A stretch of 11,568 bases of DNA from Deltaproteobacteria bacterium. GTDB lineage: Bacteria; Desulfobacterota; DSM-4660; Desulfatiglandales; HGW-15. The first letter of the stretch is position 1; each line of letters starts with the position of its first letter. The stretch lies in contig JAFGPH010000563.1 of assembly GCA_016926135.1 (NCBI GenBank), forward strand, positions 1 through 11,568. The letters run 5' to 3'. The notes below the pieces were generated by a model. The model was not told where the DNA came from. It searched no databases and saw only the letters and a list, made by a program, of their open reading frames with translations. The position numbers and the translations under genes were made by a program. Shown here piece by piece: positions 1 to 6,577 of this stretch.

Positions 1-1042
1 AGGAGACCAGGCCGTCCAGGGAGAAGACCACGATGGGATAGGGGGCAAAATCCAGGAGGGTGTGATACCTCCTCTCCGACTTGCGCATCGCCTCCTCGGC
101 GACCTTCCTCTCCGTCACATCCTGGAGTGTCTCGATGGCGCCTACCACCTTCCCTTCATCATCCATGAGGGGGGCCGCGGTGAAGAAGAGCCAGCGTCCT
201 TTCTCGCCTACCTCCGCGAAGAAGCCCTCGGCCTCGTAAGCACCGTCGATCACCGCCGATTGCCGAAGGCTCTCCCCGTAGTAGCGGTACATATCCGTGT
301 TGGGGGCCCTGTCCAGAACAAAATCGGCCATCACGGGTCTCGGGCTGGCGTAGAAGTGGACCCACTGTCCCCGGGTTCCCACGATGTCCTGGGCCTGGAT
401 ACCGGTGAGATTCTCCAGTGCCCTGTTGCAGTGTGTAATGGAGTGGTTGGCATCGATCACGAAGATGGGTATAGGGTTGCCCTGCACGATCTGGTAAAGC
501 CTCTTCTCGCTAGCCCTCAATGCCTCCTCGGCCTCTCTGCGCTCGGTGATGTCCTGGAGGGTCTCGATCGCACCGATGATGCCCCCCTCGCTGTCCAGTA
601 AGGGTGCGGCCGTGAGGAAAAGCCATCGACCCTCGGGGCCGAGTTCGGGGAAAAAAACCTCTGCCTCGTAGGCGCCTTCCACCGCCTTGGATTTCCTGCA
701 CTTGCCGCCGTAGTACCAGACCATTTCCTCTTCCGGCGCCCCGTCCACAATGTGGTCCGCCATGAAGGATGTCTCCGTGGAATCCCCGTCCAACCACCCA
801 CCGTGTGTTCCGATGATATCGTCGGCAGGGATACCCCTCAGCTTCTCGTATGCCTGGTTGCAGTGGGTGATTACATGGCGCTTGTCCATCACAAAGGTCG
901 GTATGGGACTTCCCTGAATGATCTGGGCCAGCCTCTTCTCTCCGATCAGCAGGCTCTCCTCCTTATGCCTGAGGGAGGAAATCAGACCTTCAAGATGCCT
1001 GACCTTCTGTTCCAGTTCATCGTAGGTTGGCTTCGCGAGCAT
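1..1042 (-). CDS. Multi-PAS sensory protein, N-terminal part (3' end beyond window)
   Basis: An open minus-strand frame runs from ATG at 1042 to the left edge (347 codons, no stop), so only the N-terminal part is visible. The start is supported by GGAGG at 1054-1050, 7 nt upstream. The protein opens with MLAKPTYDELEQKV, a leader I associate with PAS proteins of Desulfobacterota, then a short predicted coiled coil (about 8-36). Two closely similar PAS/PAC units follow (about 37-170 and 181-315). Each has an I-x-Q-G-x-P-I-P entry, a Y-E-A-E-x-F-F segment, G-R-W-L-F-x-T-A-A-P and a G-A-I-E-T-L-Q-D-[IV]-T-E-R exit. A third PAS starts near residue 322. PAS units bind small ligands or cofactors and pass signals to an output domain. 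No transmembrane segment is visible, so it is probably cytoplasmic. The output domain (histidine kinase, SpoIIE phosphatase, GGDEF or other) lies outside the window, so the exact class is unknown. It is divergent from the gene at 1278. Confidence 0.9.
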   Translation of the reverse strand, partial: MLAKPTYDELEQKVRHLEGLISSLRHKEESLLIGEKRLAQIIQGSPIPTFVMDKRHVITHCNQAYEKLRGIPADDIIGTHGGWLDGDSTETSFMADHIVDGAPEEEMVWYYGGKCRKSKAVEGAYEAEVFFPELGPEGRWLFLTAAPLLDSEGGIIGAIETLQDITERREAEEALRASEKRLYQIVQGNPIPIFVIDANHSITHCNRALENLTGIQAQDIVGTRGQWVHFYASPRPVMADFVLDRAPNTDMYRYYGESLRQSAVIDGAYEAEGFFAEVGEKGRWLFFTAAPLMDDEGKVVGAIETLQDVTERKVAEEAMRKSERRYHTLLDFAPYPIVVFSLDGLVS

Positions 1043-1277
1043 CCAGGAACCTCCAATCTCCCATTGTAGGCATCAAGATAGGACAGGCAGGGTCAAATCT
1101 CAAGCCCCTTTTTGCCGCACCTCGGGAGCATCGAGAAGCCCCGGCCATGGTCCGGACCCTTTTCCCTCGCTATCATCCGGAATCCAGGGTATAGTCCATG
1201 TGAGATATCCGGGATAATACGGAGTGCCCTGAAATCGGCCACTCCACGGGTTCGCTGATCAAGCCCTTTAATCGAGT

Positions 1278-2594
1278 ATGGCAAGACTGCGCATCACCTT
1301 CAAGACGGAAAAGCCCAAGGATGCTCCTATGGAGAGCGAGTCCTTCCTCTGCAAGGACAACTTGTTCGTTGTGGCGGAGGGCGTGGGAGGCGACTATCTG
1401 GGAGAAATGGCGAAGGAATGGGCCTGTAAAGGCATCTCCTCCTCGTTTTTCAAGCGCCTTTCCGAGGAGCGTTCCCCGGGGATCGCCCTGCTGAATGCCT
1501 TGAAGGATGTGAACGAGGAACTCCTCCAGGAGAGAAAAAAGGTCGGCAAGAAGATGGCCGCCTCTGTGAGTGTTGCCTACATTCCCAGTAAGATCATGTA
1601 TTTCAGCCACCTTGGGGACTCCCGCATCTACTGCCTCCACAAGGGAGAAATCGTCCAACTCACCAAAGATCACACGGTCGGACAGGAGGACCCCCTTGCC
1701 GAAATCGGGGACCGGGATCCCAGGTTCCTGCGGGCCCTTACCAATGGTTTGGGAATCCATGAAAGGCCCGACATCAAGGTAAAGACCTTCGCGCTCGAGG
1801 AGAATGACATCATCCTCATGACCACAGAAGGGCTGACAAGGTATCTCTCCAACATGCAGATCCAGAAACTTTCCCTGAAACAGACCGCCCTGAAGAAGCT
1901 GTCTCGACGTTTGCTCGAAGAAGCCAAGAGAAAGGGCGCACGCGATTCAATGACCCTTGGCGTGATGCGATTCGAGAAGTTCCCCTTTCTCTTCGACAGG
2001 AGAATGATGGCGGCATCCGGCCTCGCATTGCTCGTCCTGGCGCTCCTGCTCGGTTACCGTGCCAGGCACGGACAGGACTCTCCTCTTTCCCTGCCGGAGC
2101 CCTTGAAGGAGGCCCCGGTGGCGACAGAGAAATCCGCCGGAAAGCCCCCAACCCCCAATGCGACCCAGTCACGTCCTCTTGCCGACAAAAAGGTGAAGGC
2201 CGCTCGGCCGAGGGAACTGCCGAAGAAAGAGACGGCCCCCCTCGTGCAGGAGATCAGGGCCTTCGTGGACCGGTGGAAGGATGCCTGGGAGGACTCGGCC
2301 GGGCCTAAGGGGGACATGGACGGCTACCTTTCGTTCTACTCAGAGGACTTCCGTTCCCAGGGGCTTGACAAGAGGGGATGGAGAAAGGAGAAATCCGAAA
2401 GAAACCGCAAGAAACAGTGGATCACCATTGAACTGAAGGACATCGCGATCAGGGAGTTGAGCCAGGATGGCCTTGTGGAGGTCCGGTTTCTGCAGGACTA
2501 CAGGTCTTCCAATTACTCCCTCAAGTCCGGCAAGAACCTGCTGCTCAGAAGGGAAGGCCCGGGGTGGAAGATTCTATCTGAAAAGGCCCTGTGA
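1278..2594 (+). CDS. Membrane-anchored PP2C-like Ser/Thr phosphatase with C-terminal Cds6/NTF2-like domain
   Basis: 438 aa. ATG 1278 is the first possible ATG after an in-frame TAA at 1269, and no clear Shine-Dalgarno is seen. Residues about 5-232 match the PP2C (PPM) fold: LFVVAEGVGG at 29-38, HLGDSRIY at 111-118, LTKDHT at 128-133, LTNGLG at 154-159, TTEGL at 182-186 and RDSMT at 222-226. PP2C enzymes remove phosphate from Ser/Thr using two metals held by Asp residues. Here the usual D-G-x-G-G is E34-G-V-G-G, the usual S-D-G-L is T-E184-G-L, and the early N-[EQ]-D is E-S-E21, while D114 and D223 remain. Activity is therefore uncertain. One transmembrane helix (about 243-260) is followed by a Pro/Lys-rich linker (265-318). 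The C-terminal domain (about 320-438) carries W-K-D-A-W, Y-L-S-F-Y and the ending G-W-K-I-L-S-E, resembling the NTF2-like Cds6 C-terminal domain found on L,D-transpeptidase-like envelope proteins. It is probably periplasmic. Confidence 0.85.
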   Translation: MARLRITFKTEKPKDAPMESESFLCKDNLFVVAEGVGGDYLGEMAKEWACKGISSSFFKRLSEERSPGIALLNALKDVNEELLQERKKVGKKMAASVSVAYIPSKIMYFSHLGDSRIYCLHKGEIVQLTKDHTVGQEDPLAEIGDRDPRFLRALTNGLGIHERPDIKVKTFALEENDIILMTTEGLTRYLSNMQIQKLSLKQTALKKLSRRLLEEAKRKGARDSMTLGVMRFEKFPFLFDRRMMAASGLALLVLALLLGYRARHGQDSPLSLPEPLKEAPVATEKSAGKPPTPNATQSRPLADKKVKAARPRELPKKETAPLVQEIRAFVDRWKDAWEDSAGPKGDMDGYLSFYSEDFRSQGLDKRGWRKEKSERNRKKQWITIELKDIAIRELSQDGLVEVRFLQDYRSSNYSLKSGKNLLLRREGPGWKILSEKAL

Positions 2595-2720
2595 TGCACC
2601 TGCCTGCAATGCGCTCTAAAGGTTCTGTTGAGACACCACACTGCGGCGCCTGGGTGACGGCTTCGGTGGCTTTTTGCGAGACTGTCATCGTTAGCACCAT
2701 ATGTTGTGGCGGCTTTTCTC

Positions 2721-2749
2721 TTGACACACAATAGCCTTCATCCTATCCT
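2721..2749 (+). promoter_or_regulatory. Probable sigma70-type promoter for the carboxypeptidase gene
   Basis: A perfect TTGACA (2721-2726) is followed after 17 bases by TATCCT (2744-2749), which keeps the three most important -10 positions (T1, A2, T6). Transcription would start near 2756 and leave a leader of about 95 nt before the GTG at 2852. The site lies in the only gap (2595-2851) between the phosphatase and the carboxypeptidase, so the latter and the ABC genes behind it probably form their own transcript. Confidence 0.6.
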
Positions 2750-2851
2750 GATTTTGTCCCTACTTGTATAGGCATTGTGGCAGACACCCGGGGGGGCAGG
2801 GCAGGACTGTCCGGTCCGCGATTACCCCATAAAAAAGGAGATTCATCAGAG

Positions 2852-4048
2852 GTGGCCTGGAACAAGAGATGGTTCCTTGTCTTTCTGGCACTGGTATTGC
2901 TGTGTAATGCCACCCATGCCACGCAGGCATCCCAGAAGCATGCCCGTGCCGAGAAAAGGGCGCCGCAGGCCCAGACGGAAAAGGAAGAACCCTGCAAGGC
3001 ATACATCGTGGTGGAGGGTGCGACGGGAAAGGCGCTGGAGGGGGAAAACGTCGACATGAAATGGCCACCGGCCAGCATGACCAAGCTCATGCTGGCCGCG
3101 GTTGTTCTGGAAAAGGTCAGGAGCGGAGACGTTCATCTCTCCGACAAGATCACGGTCTCAAGCGAGGCCTCCAAGATGGGCGGGAGCCAAGTCTTCCTCA
3201 AGGAAGGGGAGGTTTTCTCGTTGGAGGAACTCATGAAGGCAACTCTGGTCGCGTCGGGAAACGATGCGGCCTATGCCGTGGCGGAGTTTGTCGCAGGGAG
3301 TGTGGATGCCTTTGTCCGACTGATGAACGAAAGGGCGAGGGCATTAAACATGGTCCACACGGAATTCCACTCCGTTCACGGCCTTCCTCCCTCGGAGGGC
3401 CAGCGGGAAGACATGTCCTCATGCAGGGATCTTGCCCTGCTCGCGAGGTCCTTGCTCCGGTACCCCGAACTCCTCTCGTGGACGTCCACCCCGACCGAGG
3501 GCTTCCGGGGCGGTACCTTTGTAATGACCAATCACAACAAGCTTCTCAGCAGAATGCCCTCTGTTGTGGACGGTCTCAAAACAGGATACTACCGGAAGGC
3601 AGGCTATAACGTGACCGTGACCGCCCAGAAGGAAGGTCTCAGGCTGATCGTAGTTGTCATGGGCAGCCCTACGGCCAGGACAAGGGACAGGCTTGCAGAG
3701 GAAAAACTGAAGAAGACCTTCTCCCAGTACGCCATGGTGAGCGTGACGAAAAAGGGGGACCTGATCGAACAGGAGATCAGCCTCCCGGACGGCAAGCAGA
3801 AGACCCTCAAGGGGATCGCAGGGGCTGCTTTCGCCTGTCCTGTTCCCCAGGCAAAGAGAAAGGCTATCCAGAAGGAGATCCTTCTGCCCGAGAAGATCGA
3901 AGGGGAAGTCAAGCAGGGACAGAAACTGGGAGAGATGCTCATCCGCCTTGACAAAGAGGTGGTGGGGAAGATCGATATCGTGTCTCCCGAACACGTGCCC
4001 GAGGCTGGCCTTTTCACCAGGATGATGAGGAAACTGGGCCTCGATTGA
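2852..4048 (+). CDS. dacA: D-alanyl-D-alanine carboxypeptidase (penicillin-binding protein, peptidase S11 family)
   Basis: 398 aa from GTG 2852. This removes the terminal D-Ala from peptidoglycan pentapeptides in the periplasm. All three active-site motifs are present: S75-M-T-K78 (acylated Ser and Lys), S135-G-N137, and K243-T-G245. Residues 1-26 form a signal peptide: basic W-N-K-R-W, a hydrophobic core through about residue 18, then a small-residue cleavage region near A23-A26. After the catalytic domain comes a PBP5-type C-terminal beta domain (about 285-385) and a short amphipathic C-terminal helix of the type that anchors these proteins to the membrane surface. The frame stays open back to GTG 2777, but that start would put 25 polar residues before the signal peptide and has no Shine-Dalgarno. 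GTG 2852 has AAGGAG at 2835-2840, 11 nt upstream. The stop TGA overlaps the presumed TTG start of the ABC gene, suggesting an operon. The symbol is by family; dacC or dacD-type naming is equally possible. Confidence 0.92.
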   Translation: MAWNKRWFLVFLALVLLCNATHATQASQKHARAEKRAPQAQTEKEEPCKAYIVVEGATGKALEGENVDMKWPPASMTKLMLAAVVLEKVRSGDVHLSDKITVSSEASKMGGSQVFLKEGEVFSLEELMKATLVASGNDAAYAVAEFVAGSVDAFVRLMNERARALNMVHTEFHSVHGLPPSEGQREDMSSCRDLALLARSLLRYPELLSWTSTPTEGFRGGTFVMTNHNKLLSRMPSVVDGLKTGYYRKAGYNVTVTAQKEGLRLIVVVMGSPTARTRDRLAEEKLKKTFSQYAMVSVTKKGDLIEQEISLPDGKQKTLKGIAGAAFACPVPQAKRKAIQKEILLPEKIEGEVKQGQKLGEMLIRLDKEVVGKIDIVSPEHVPEAGLFTRMMRKLGLD

Positions 4049-4796
4049 CTCAGGAATTGAGATATGCGATTGAGGTCAAGGGCTCAGGAAGACCTTCGTC
4101 TCCGGTTGGCCCGGCCGGAAGCGGAAGGAAGTCCTGAGAGGGGTGGACCTGAGCGTCCGGGAAAACCTGGTGTATTACGCCATGCTCTACGGCCTTTCCG
4201 GAAAGGCCCGTAACCGCAAGATCGATTACCTTCTTGACCTTTTCGACCTTCGGGATTTCGCCCATGTTCGGTTTGACGAACTCTCCACGGGCACCAAGCA
4301 GAAACTCTCTCTTTCAAAGGCCCTGATCAACGACCCGGAACTGCTGCTTCTCGACGAGCCGACGGTCGGCCTGGACCCCGACGTGGCCCTCCGGATACGG
4401 GAGGCCGTACGGGAAGTCCACCGCGAGAGAGGATCCACCATCCTGATGACCACCCACAACATGAAAGAGGCGGAGATTCTCTGTGAGCAGGTGGCCTTCA
4501 TCAGGGAAGGGGTCATCAGGGCCATCGGGAGGCCCCGTAATCTCAAGAGAGACCTGAGGCTCGGCGACGTCATCCTGATGACCTTTGAGGGGCCCTTGCC
4601 CCTGGAAGCCCTTGGGGTTTTGAAGGGGGTATCCGCTCTGCAGGCCGGTGATTCCTCATGCCGCGTCGTTGTGGACGACCACCGGGAGCGCCTTCCCCAA
4701 GTCCTCGATCTGATGATGGTTAGCGGAGTGCATGTGCGTGATCTTCATATCCAGGAGTCTGACCTCGAAGATGTCTTCATCGCCTTTACACGATGA
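4045..4796 (+). pseudogene. ABC transporter ATPase remnant: frameshift plus loss of Walker A/Q-loop region
   Basis: Residues from GTG 4143 (217 aa) form the back half of an ABC ATPase: R-E-N-L-V-Y-Y, signature L-S-T-G-T-K-Q, Walker B L-L-L-L-D-E-P with D-loop G-L-D-P-D, H-loop T-T-H-N-M, and the C-terminal L-E-D-V-F typical of ABC-2 drug/polysaccharide exporters. Upstream, 4045-4080 reads L-T-Q-E-L-R-Y-A-I-E-V-K, and 4083-4157 reads L-R-K-T-F-V-S-G and L-R-G-V-D-L-S-V in a frame shifted by one base. AAGGGCTC would read through if it were AAGGGCCTC, so one C is missing near 4082. Then G-V-D-L-S-V joins directly to R-E-N-L, where relatives carry about 70-75 residues including Walker A (GxxGxGK[ST]) and the Q-loop. 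The repeated L-S-V-R coding sequence is a likely recombination point. The original TTG start at 4045 overlaps the dacA stop. Without Walker A this protein should not hydrolyse ATP. An error in sequence or assembly is the alternative. Confidence 0.75.
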
Positions 4797-5574
4797 GATC
4801 ACAAAGGTGTGGGCCTTTGTATACAAGAACTGGATCATGACCAAGAGGAATGTCTTCACCCTGTTCGAGGTGCTTTTCTGGCCGGTGGTGGCCTTCCTGT
4901 CCGTGGGCCTGCTCGCCGAATTCGCGGCGCTCGGCCCGGGGATGAAGGCCTTCATTCTGGTGGGCGTGGTCTCGATGAGCGCCGTGCAGGTCTGCCAGCT
5001 AGACGTGGCCTATGGCCTCCTTTATGAGGTGTGGAGCAAGGCCGTGAAGCATGGTTTTATGGCGCCCGTAGGGATCCGACATCTCCTCATGGGTTCCATG
5101 ATTGTGGGAATCGCAAGGGGAGGATCTGTCTTCTTCATCCTCGTTGCCGCAAGCTATCTCATCTTCGACTTCGACTTCACGGCACCGGGTCTCATGCACG
5201 TGGCGGTGTTTCTCCTGGGTCTCTTTCTGAGTTCGGCCATGGTCGGCATCTTCGTATGCATTCTGGTCTTCATCTTCGGGCTCCGCGCGGAGGTCGCGGC
5301 TTGGTCACTCGTGAGCCTCATGCTCCTTGTCTGTGGAATCTACTACCCGGTCTCCATTCTGCCCAAATGGGTCACCCTCCTGGCGGAGTTGATCCCTGTG
5401 ACCTACTTCCTGGAGTACTATCGTGAATTCTACGGGTTTTCGCCTACCTTTCCCCACGCACTTCTGAAGGAGTATGTCCTGGTGATCCTCTACCTTGTGC
5501 TGGAAATCCTGCTGGTCAAGGCCGCGCTCAAGCGGGCCAGGAAGACGGGAATGCTCCTGAGACTTTCGGAGTGA
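4771..5574 (+). CDS. ABC-2 type transporter permease
   Basis: 267 aa from ATG 4771; the frame is also open from ATG 4732. It is a six-helix inner-membrane protein with hydrophobic segments at about 30-48, 58-78, 100-127, 132-160, 167-190 and 237-257. Length and pattern fit the ABC-2 permease family (drug, polysaccharide or lipid export, NodJ-like). The stretch I-Y-Y-P-V-S-I-L-P before helix 6 matches the conserved [YF]-[PF]-x-x-x-L-P segment of this family. The start at 4771 lies 26 bases inside the 3' end of the ATPase remnant, with AGGAG at 4753-4757 (13 nt away, rather far), so translation is probably coupled. The frame is intact and looks under selection, although its partner ATPase is damaged. 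It would need another ATPase to work, or it has lost its function recently. Substrate unknown. Confidence 0.88.
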   Translation: MSSSPLHDEITKVWAFVYKNWIMTKRNVFTLFEVLFWPVVAFLSVGLLAEFAALGPGMKAFILVGVVSMSAVQVCQLDVAYGLLYEVWSKAVKHGFMAPVGIRHLLMGSMIVGIARGGSVFFILVAASYLIFDFDFTAPGLMHVAVFLLGLFLSSAMVGIFVCILVFIFGLRAEVAAWSLVSLMLLVCGIYYPVSILPKWVTLLAELIPVTYFLEYYREFYGFSPTFPHALLKEYVLVILYLVLEILLVKAALKRARKTGMLLRLSE

Positions 5575-5620
5575 AGCTCCCCGCGCTCCCACACGGGGCA
5601 TCCTGGCGAAGGCGAGTGAA

Positions 5621-5650
5621 TCCTGAGTGATCAGGAGGAATGAGTGTTCC
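5621..5650. other. Two adjacent small inverted repeats in the permease/receiver gap
   Basis: TCCTGA-GTGA-TCAGGA (5621-5636) is a perfect 6-bp stem with a 4-base loop. GGAA-TGAGTG-TTCC (5637-5650) follows directly. There is no T-run behind them, so they do not look like an intrinsic terminator. They lie about 30 bases upstream of the probable -35 element at 5682 and could be an operator or an RNA hairpin. Functional meaning is unproven. Confidence 0.3.
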
Positions 5651-5681
5651 GCGGGAGGGTGGGCAAAGGCTTTTATCCAGG

Positions 5682-5710
5682 TTGACAATATGGAGAGATT
5701 TTGATGAAAT
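5682..5710 (+). promoter_or_regulatory. Possible sigma70-type promoter for the receiver gene
   Basis: A perfect TTGACA (5682-5687) has, after 17 bases, TGAAAT (5705-5710), a 4/6 match to the -10 consensus with A2 missing. It lies about 110 bases upstream of the receiver start at 5817, in a 242-base gap. The -35 is strong and the -10 weak. Confidence 0.45.
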
Positions 5711-5823
5711 ATGAAGCCTATCCGTATTGCCACCCTAAGAGATTCGCCGCAGGGGCAGGGATCTCTGCAGGCTGCAATCGATCATTTCGAGCGACCGGAA
5801 GAAAGGAGACTCCGATATGGTAG
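5704..5823 (+). CDS. Possible 39-aa leader ORF overlapping the receiver start
   Basis: ATG 5704 has GGAGAG at 5692-5697 with 6-nt spacing, and the frame ends at TAG 5821-5823, so it overlaps the first codons of the receiver gene (ATG 5817). The peptide begins MKYEAYPYCHP and is rich in basic and aromatic residues; I recognise no family. The good ribosome-binding site and the overlap would allow translational coupling. Against it, the candidate promoter -10 (5705-5710) lies over its start, so both cannot be right unless transcription comes from upstream. It may be chance. Confidence 0.2.
   Translation: MKYEAYPYCHPKRFAAGAGISAGCNRSFRATGRKETPIW
5803..5808 (+). promoter_or_regulatory. Ribosome-binding site of the receiver gene
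   Basis: AAGGAG sits 8 nt before ATG 5817 and fixes that start. Confidence 0.75.
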
Positions 5824-6341
5824 AGACCGGGCTGATCAATGGGAAGAAGGTCCTGATTGTGGACGACGAGCCGGACATCCTGGAGACGGCGAAGGAGTTT
5901 TTAAGGATGTGCAAGGTGGTTACCGCCTCCAGTTTCCAAGAGGCCAAGGACTTGCTGGAGACACAGCATTTCGATATCGCCGTGCTGGACATCATGGGCG
6001 TTGACGGCTATGCGCTTTTGAACATTTGTAACCAGAACAAGATCCCGGCCGTCATGTTGACCGCCCACGCCTTCAACCCGCCCAATCTCGTGAAGTCCAT
6101 TCGTGAGGGGGCGGCCTCCTACGTCCCCAAGGAGGAAATAACAAGGATTGCGGAGTTTTTGAACGACGTGTTCCTTGCCAAGGCCACCGGAAAGACCCCA
6201 TGGGGAGCCTGGCAGGACAGGTTGCCCTCCTCCTATTTCGAGAGGAGATGGGGAGCTGCCTGGCGAGATGCGGACAAGGAATTCTGGGCCAGTTTCAAGG
6301 CAAGCCTGGAGTCCCGCAAGTCCTCCGGCAGCGGCAGTTGA
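5817..6341 (+). CDS. Stand-alone response-regulator receiver protein
   Basis: 174 aa. Residues about 10-123 form a CheY-like receiver domain. The acidic pocket is D16-D17, the phospho-acceptor D58 (in V-L-D-I-M), the switch Thr is T82 (in M-L-T-A-H) and the conserved Lys is K105 (in V-P-K-E). All catalytic residues are present, so it should accept phosphate from a histidine kinase. The C-terminal tail (about 124-174) has no helix-turn-helix or enzyme domain. It is rich in Trp, Arg and Glu (W-G-A-W, R-R-W-G-A-A-W, F-W-A-S-F) and ends in a Ser/Gly-rich stretch, so it may work through protein contacts or as a phosphorelay intermediate. The same-strand hybrid kinase 236 bases downstream is a plausible but unproven partner. 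Confidence 0.88.
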   Translation: MVETGLINGKKVLIVDDEPDILETAKEFLRMCKVVTASSFQEAKDLLETQHFDIAVLDIMGVDGYALLNICNQNKIPAVMLTAHAFNPPNLVKSIREGAASYVPKEEITRIAEFLNDVFLAKATGKTPWGAWQDRLPSSYFERRWGAAWRDADKEFWASFKASLESRKSSGSGS

Positions 6342-6377
6342 TTTTTTTGAAAAAGGCCTTCGTCAAATCTCTCACTT

Positions 6378-6406
6378 GACTGCGGCGCCTCCCGGGCACC
6401 GCAGTC
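6378..6406. other. Strong stem-loop between receiver and hybrid kinase genes
   Basis: GACTGCGG pairs with CCGCAGTC and GCC with GGC across one C/A mismatch, giving a 12-position stem with 11 pairs and a 5-base loop (TCCCG). It starts 37 nt after the receiver stop. No T-run follows, so it is not a classical intrinsic terminator; a run of seven Ts (6344-6350) lies upstream instead. It could be an attenuating or RNA-stabilising hairpin, or part of a dispersed intergenic repeat. Confidence 0.4.
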
Positions 6407-6460
6407 CCCCGTCACCGCCCCATGATTCTGAACTTCCGAAACAGGAACTTGCCGTGTGTC

Positions 6461-6488
6461 TTGTCTGGCGGCGACGATCCAGTATTTT
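6461..6488 (+). promoter_or_regulatory. Weak candidate promoter for the hybrid kinase
   Basis: TTGTCT (6461-6466) and TATTTT (6483-6488) are spaced by 16 bases, each a 4/6 match to the sigma70 elements, about 90 bases upstream of the kinase ATG. Nothing else in the 236-base gap looks better. Confidence 0.25.
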
Positions 6489-6577
6489 GGTATGTCCTTC
6501 ACGAAAGTTCCGGACGGGTCGAAAAAACCTCCAGAACTCCCAAGATCATGCCATACCGCTGAAGAAGGGTGACGTCC

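Noticed and set aside
62..601. Plus-strand frame of 179 codons (and a second at 752-1069)
   Set aside because: Both are antisense to the PAS protein on the minus strand, whose frame is open, has a good ribosome-binding site and clear PAS motifs.
1063..1096. TACAAT and TTGACC on the minus strand upstream of the PAS gene
   Set aside because: The spacing is 22 bases, too long for a sigma70 promoter, so they were not paired.
1149..1158. Perfect 10-base palindrome GGTCCGGACC in the divergent gap
   Set aside because: Ten-base palindromes are expected several times by chance in a window of this size, and nothing around it suggests an operator.
3419..3994. Minus-strand frame of 191 codons opposite the carboxypeptidase
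   Set aside because: It is a shadow of the dacA coding sequence, with no independent motif or start signal.
2640..6390. 12-mer ACTGCGGCGCCT present in two intergenic gaps (2640-2651 and 6379-6390)
   Set aside because: A few shared 12-mers are expected by chance in 11.5 kb, and the flanks do not match, so it is not evidence for a repeat on its own.
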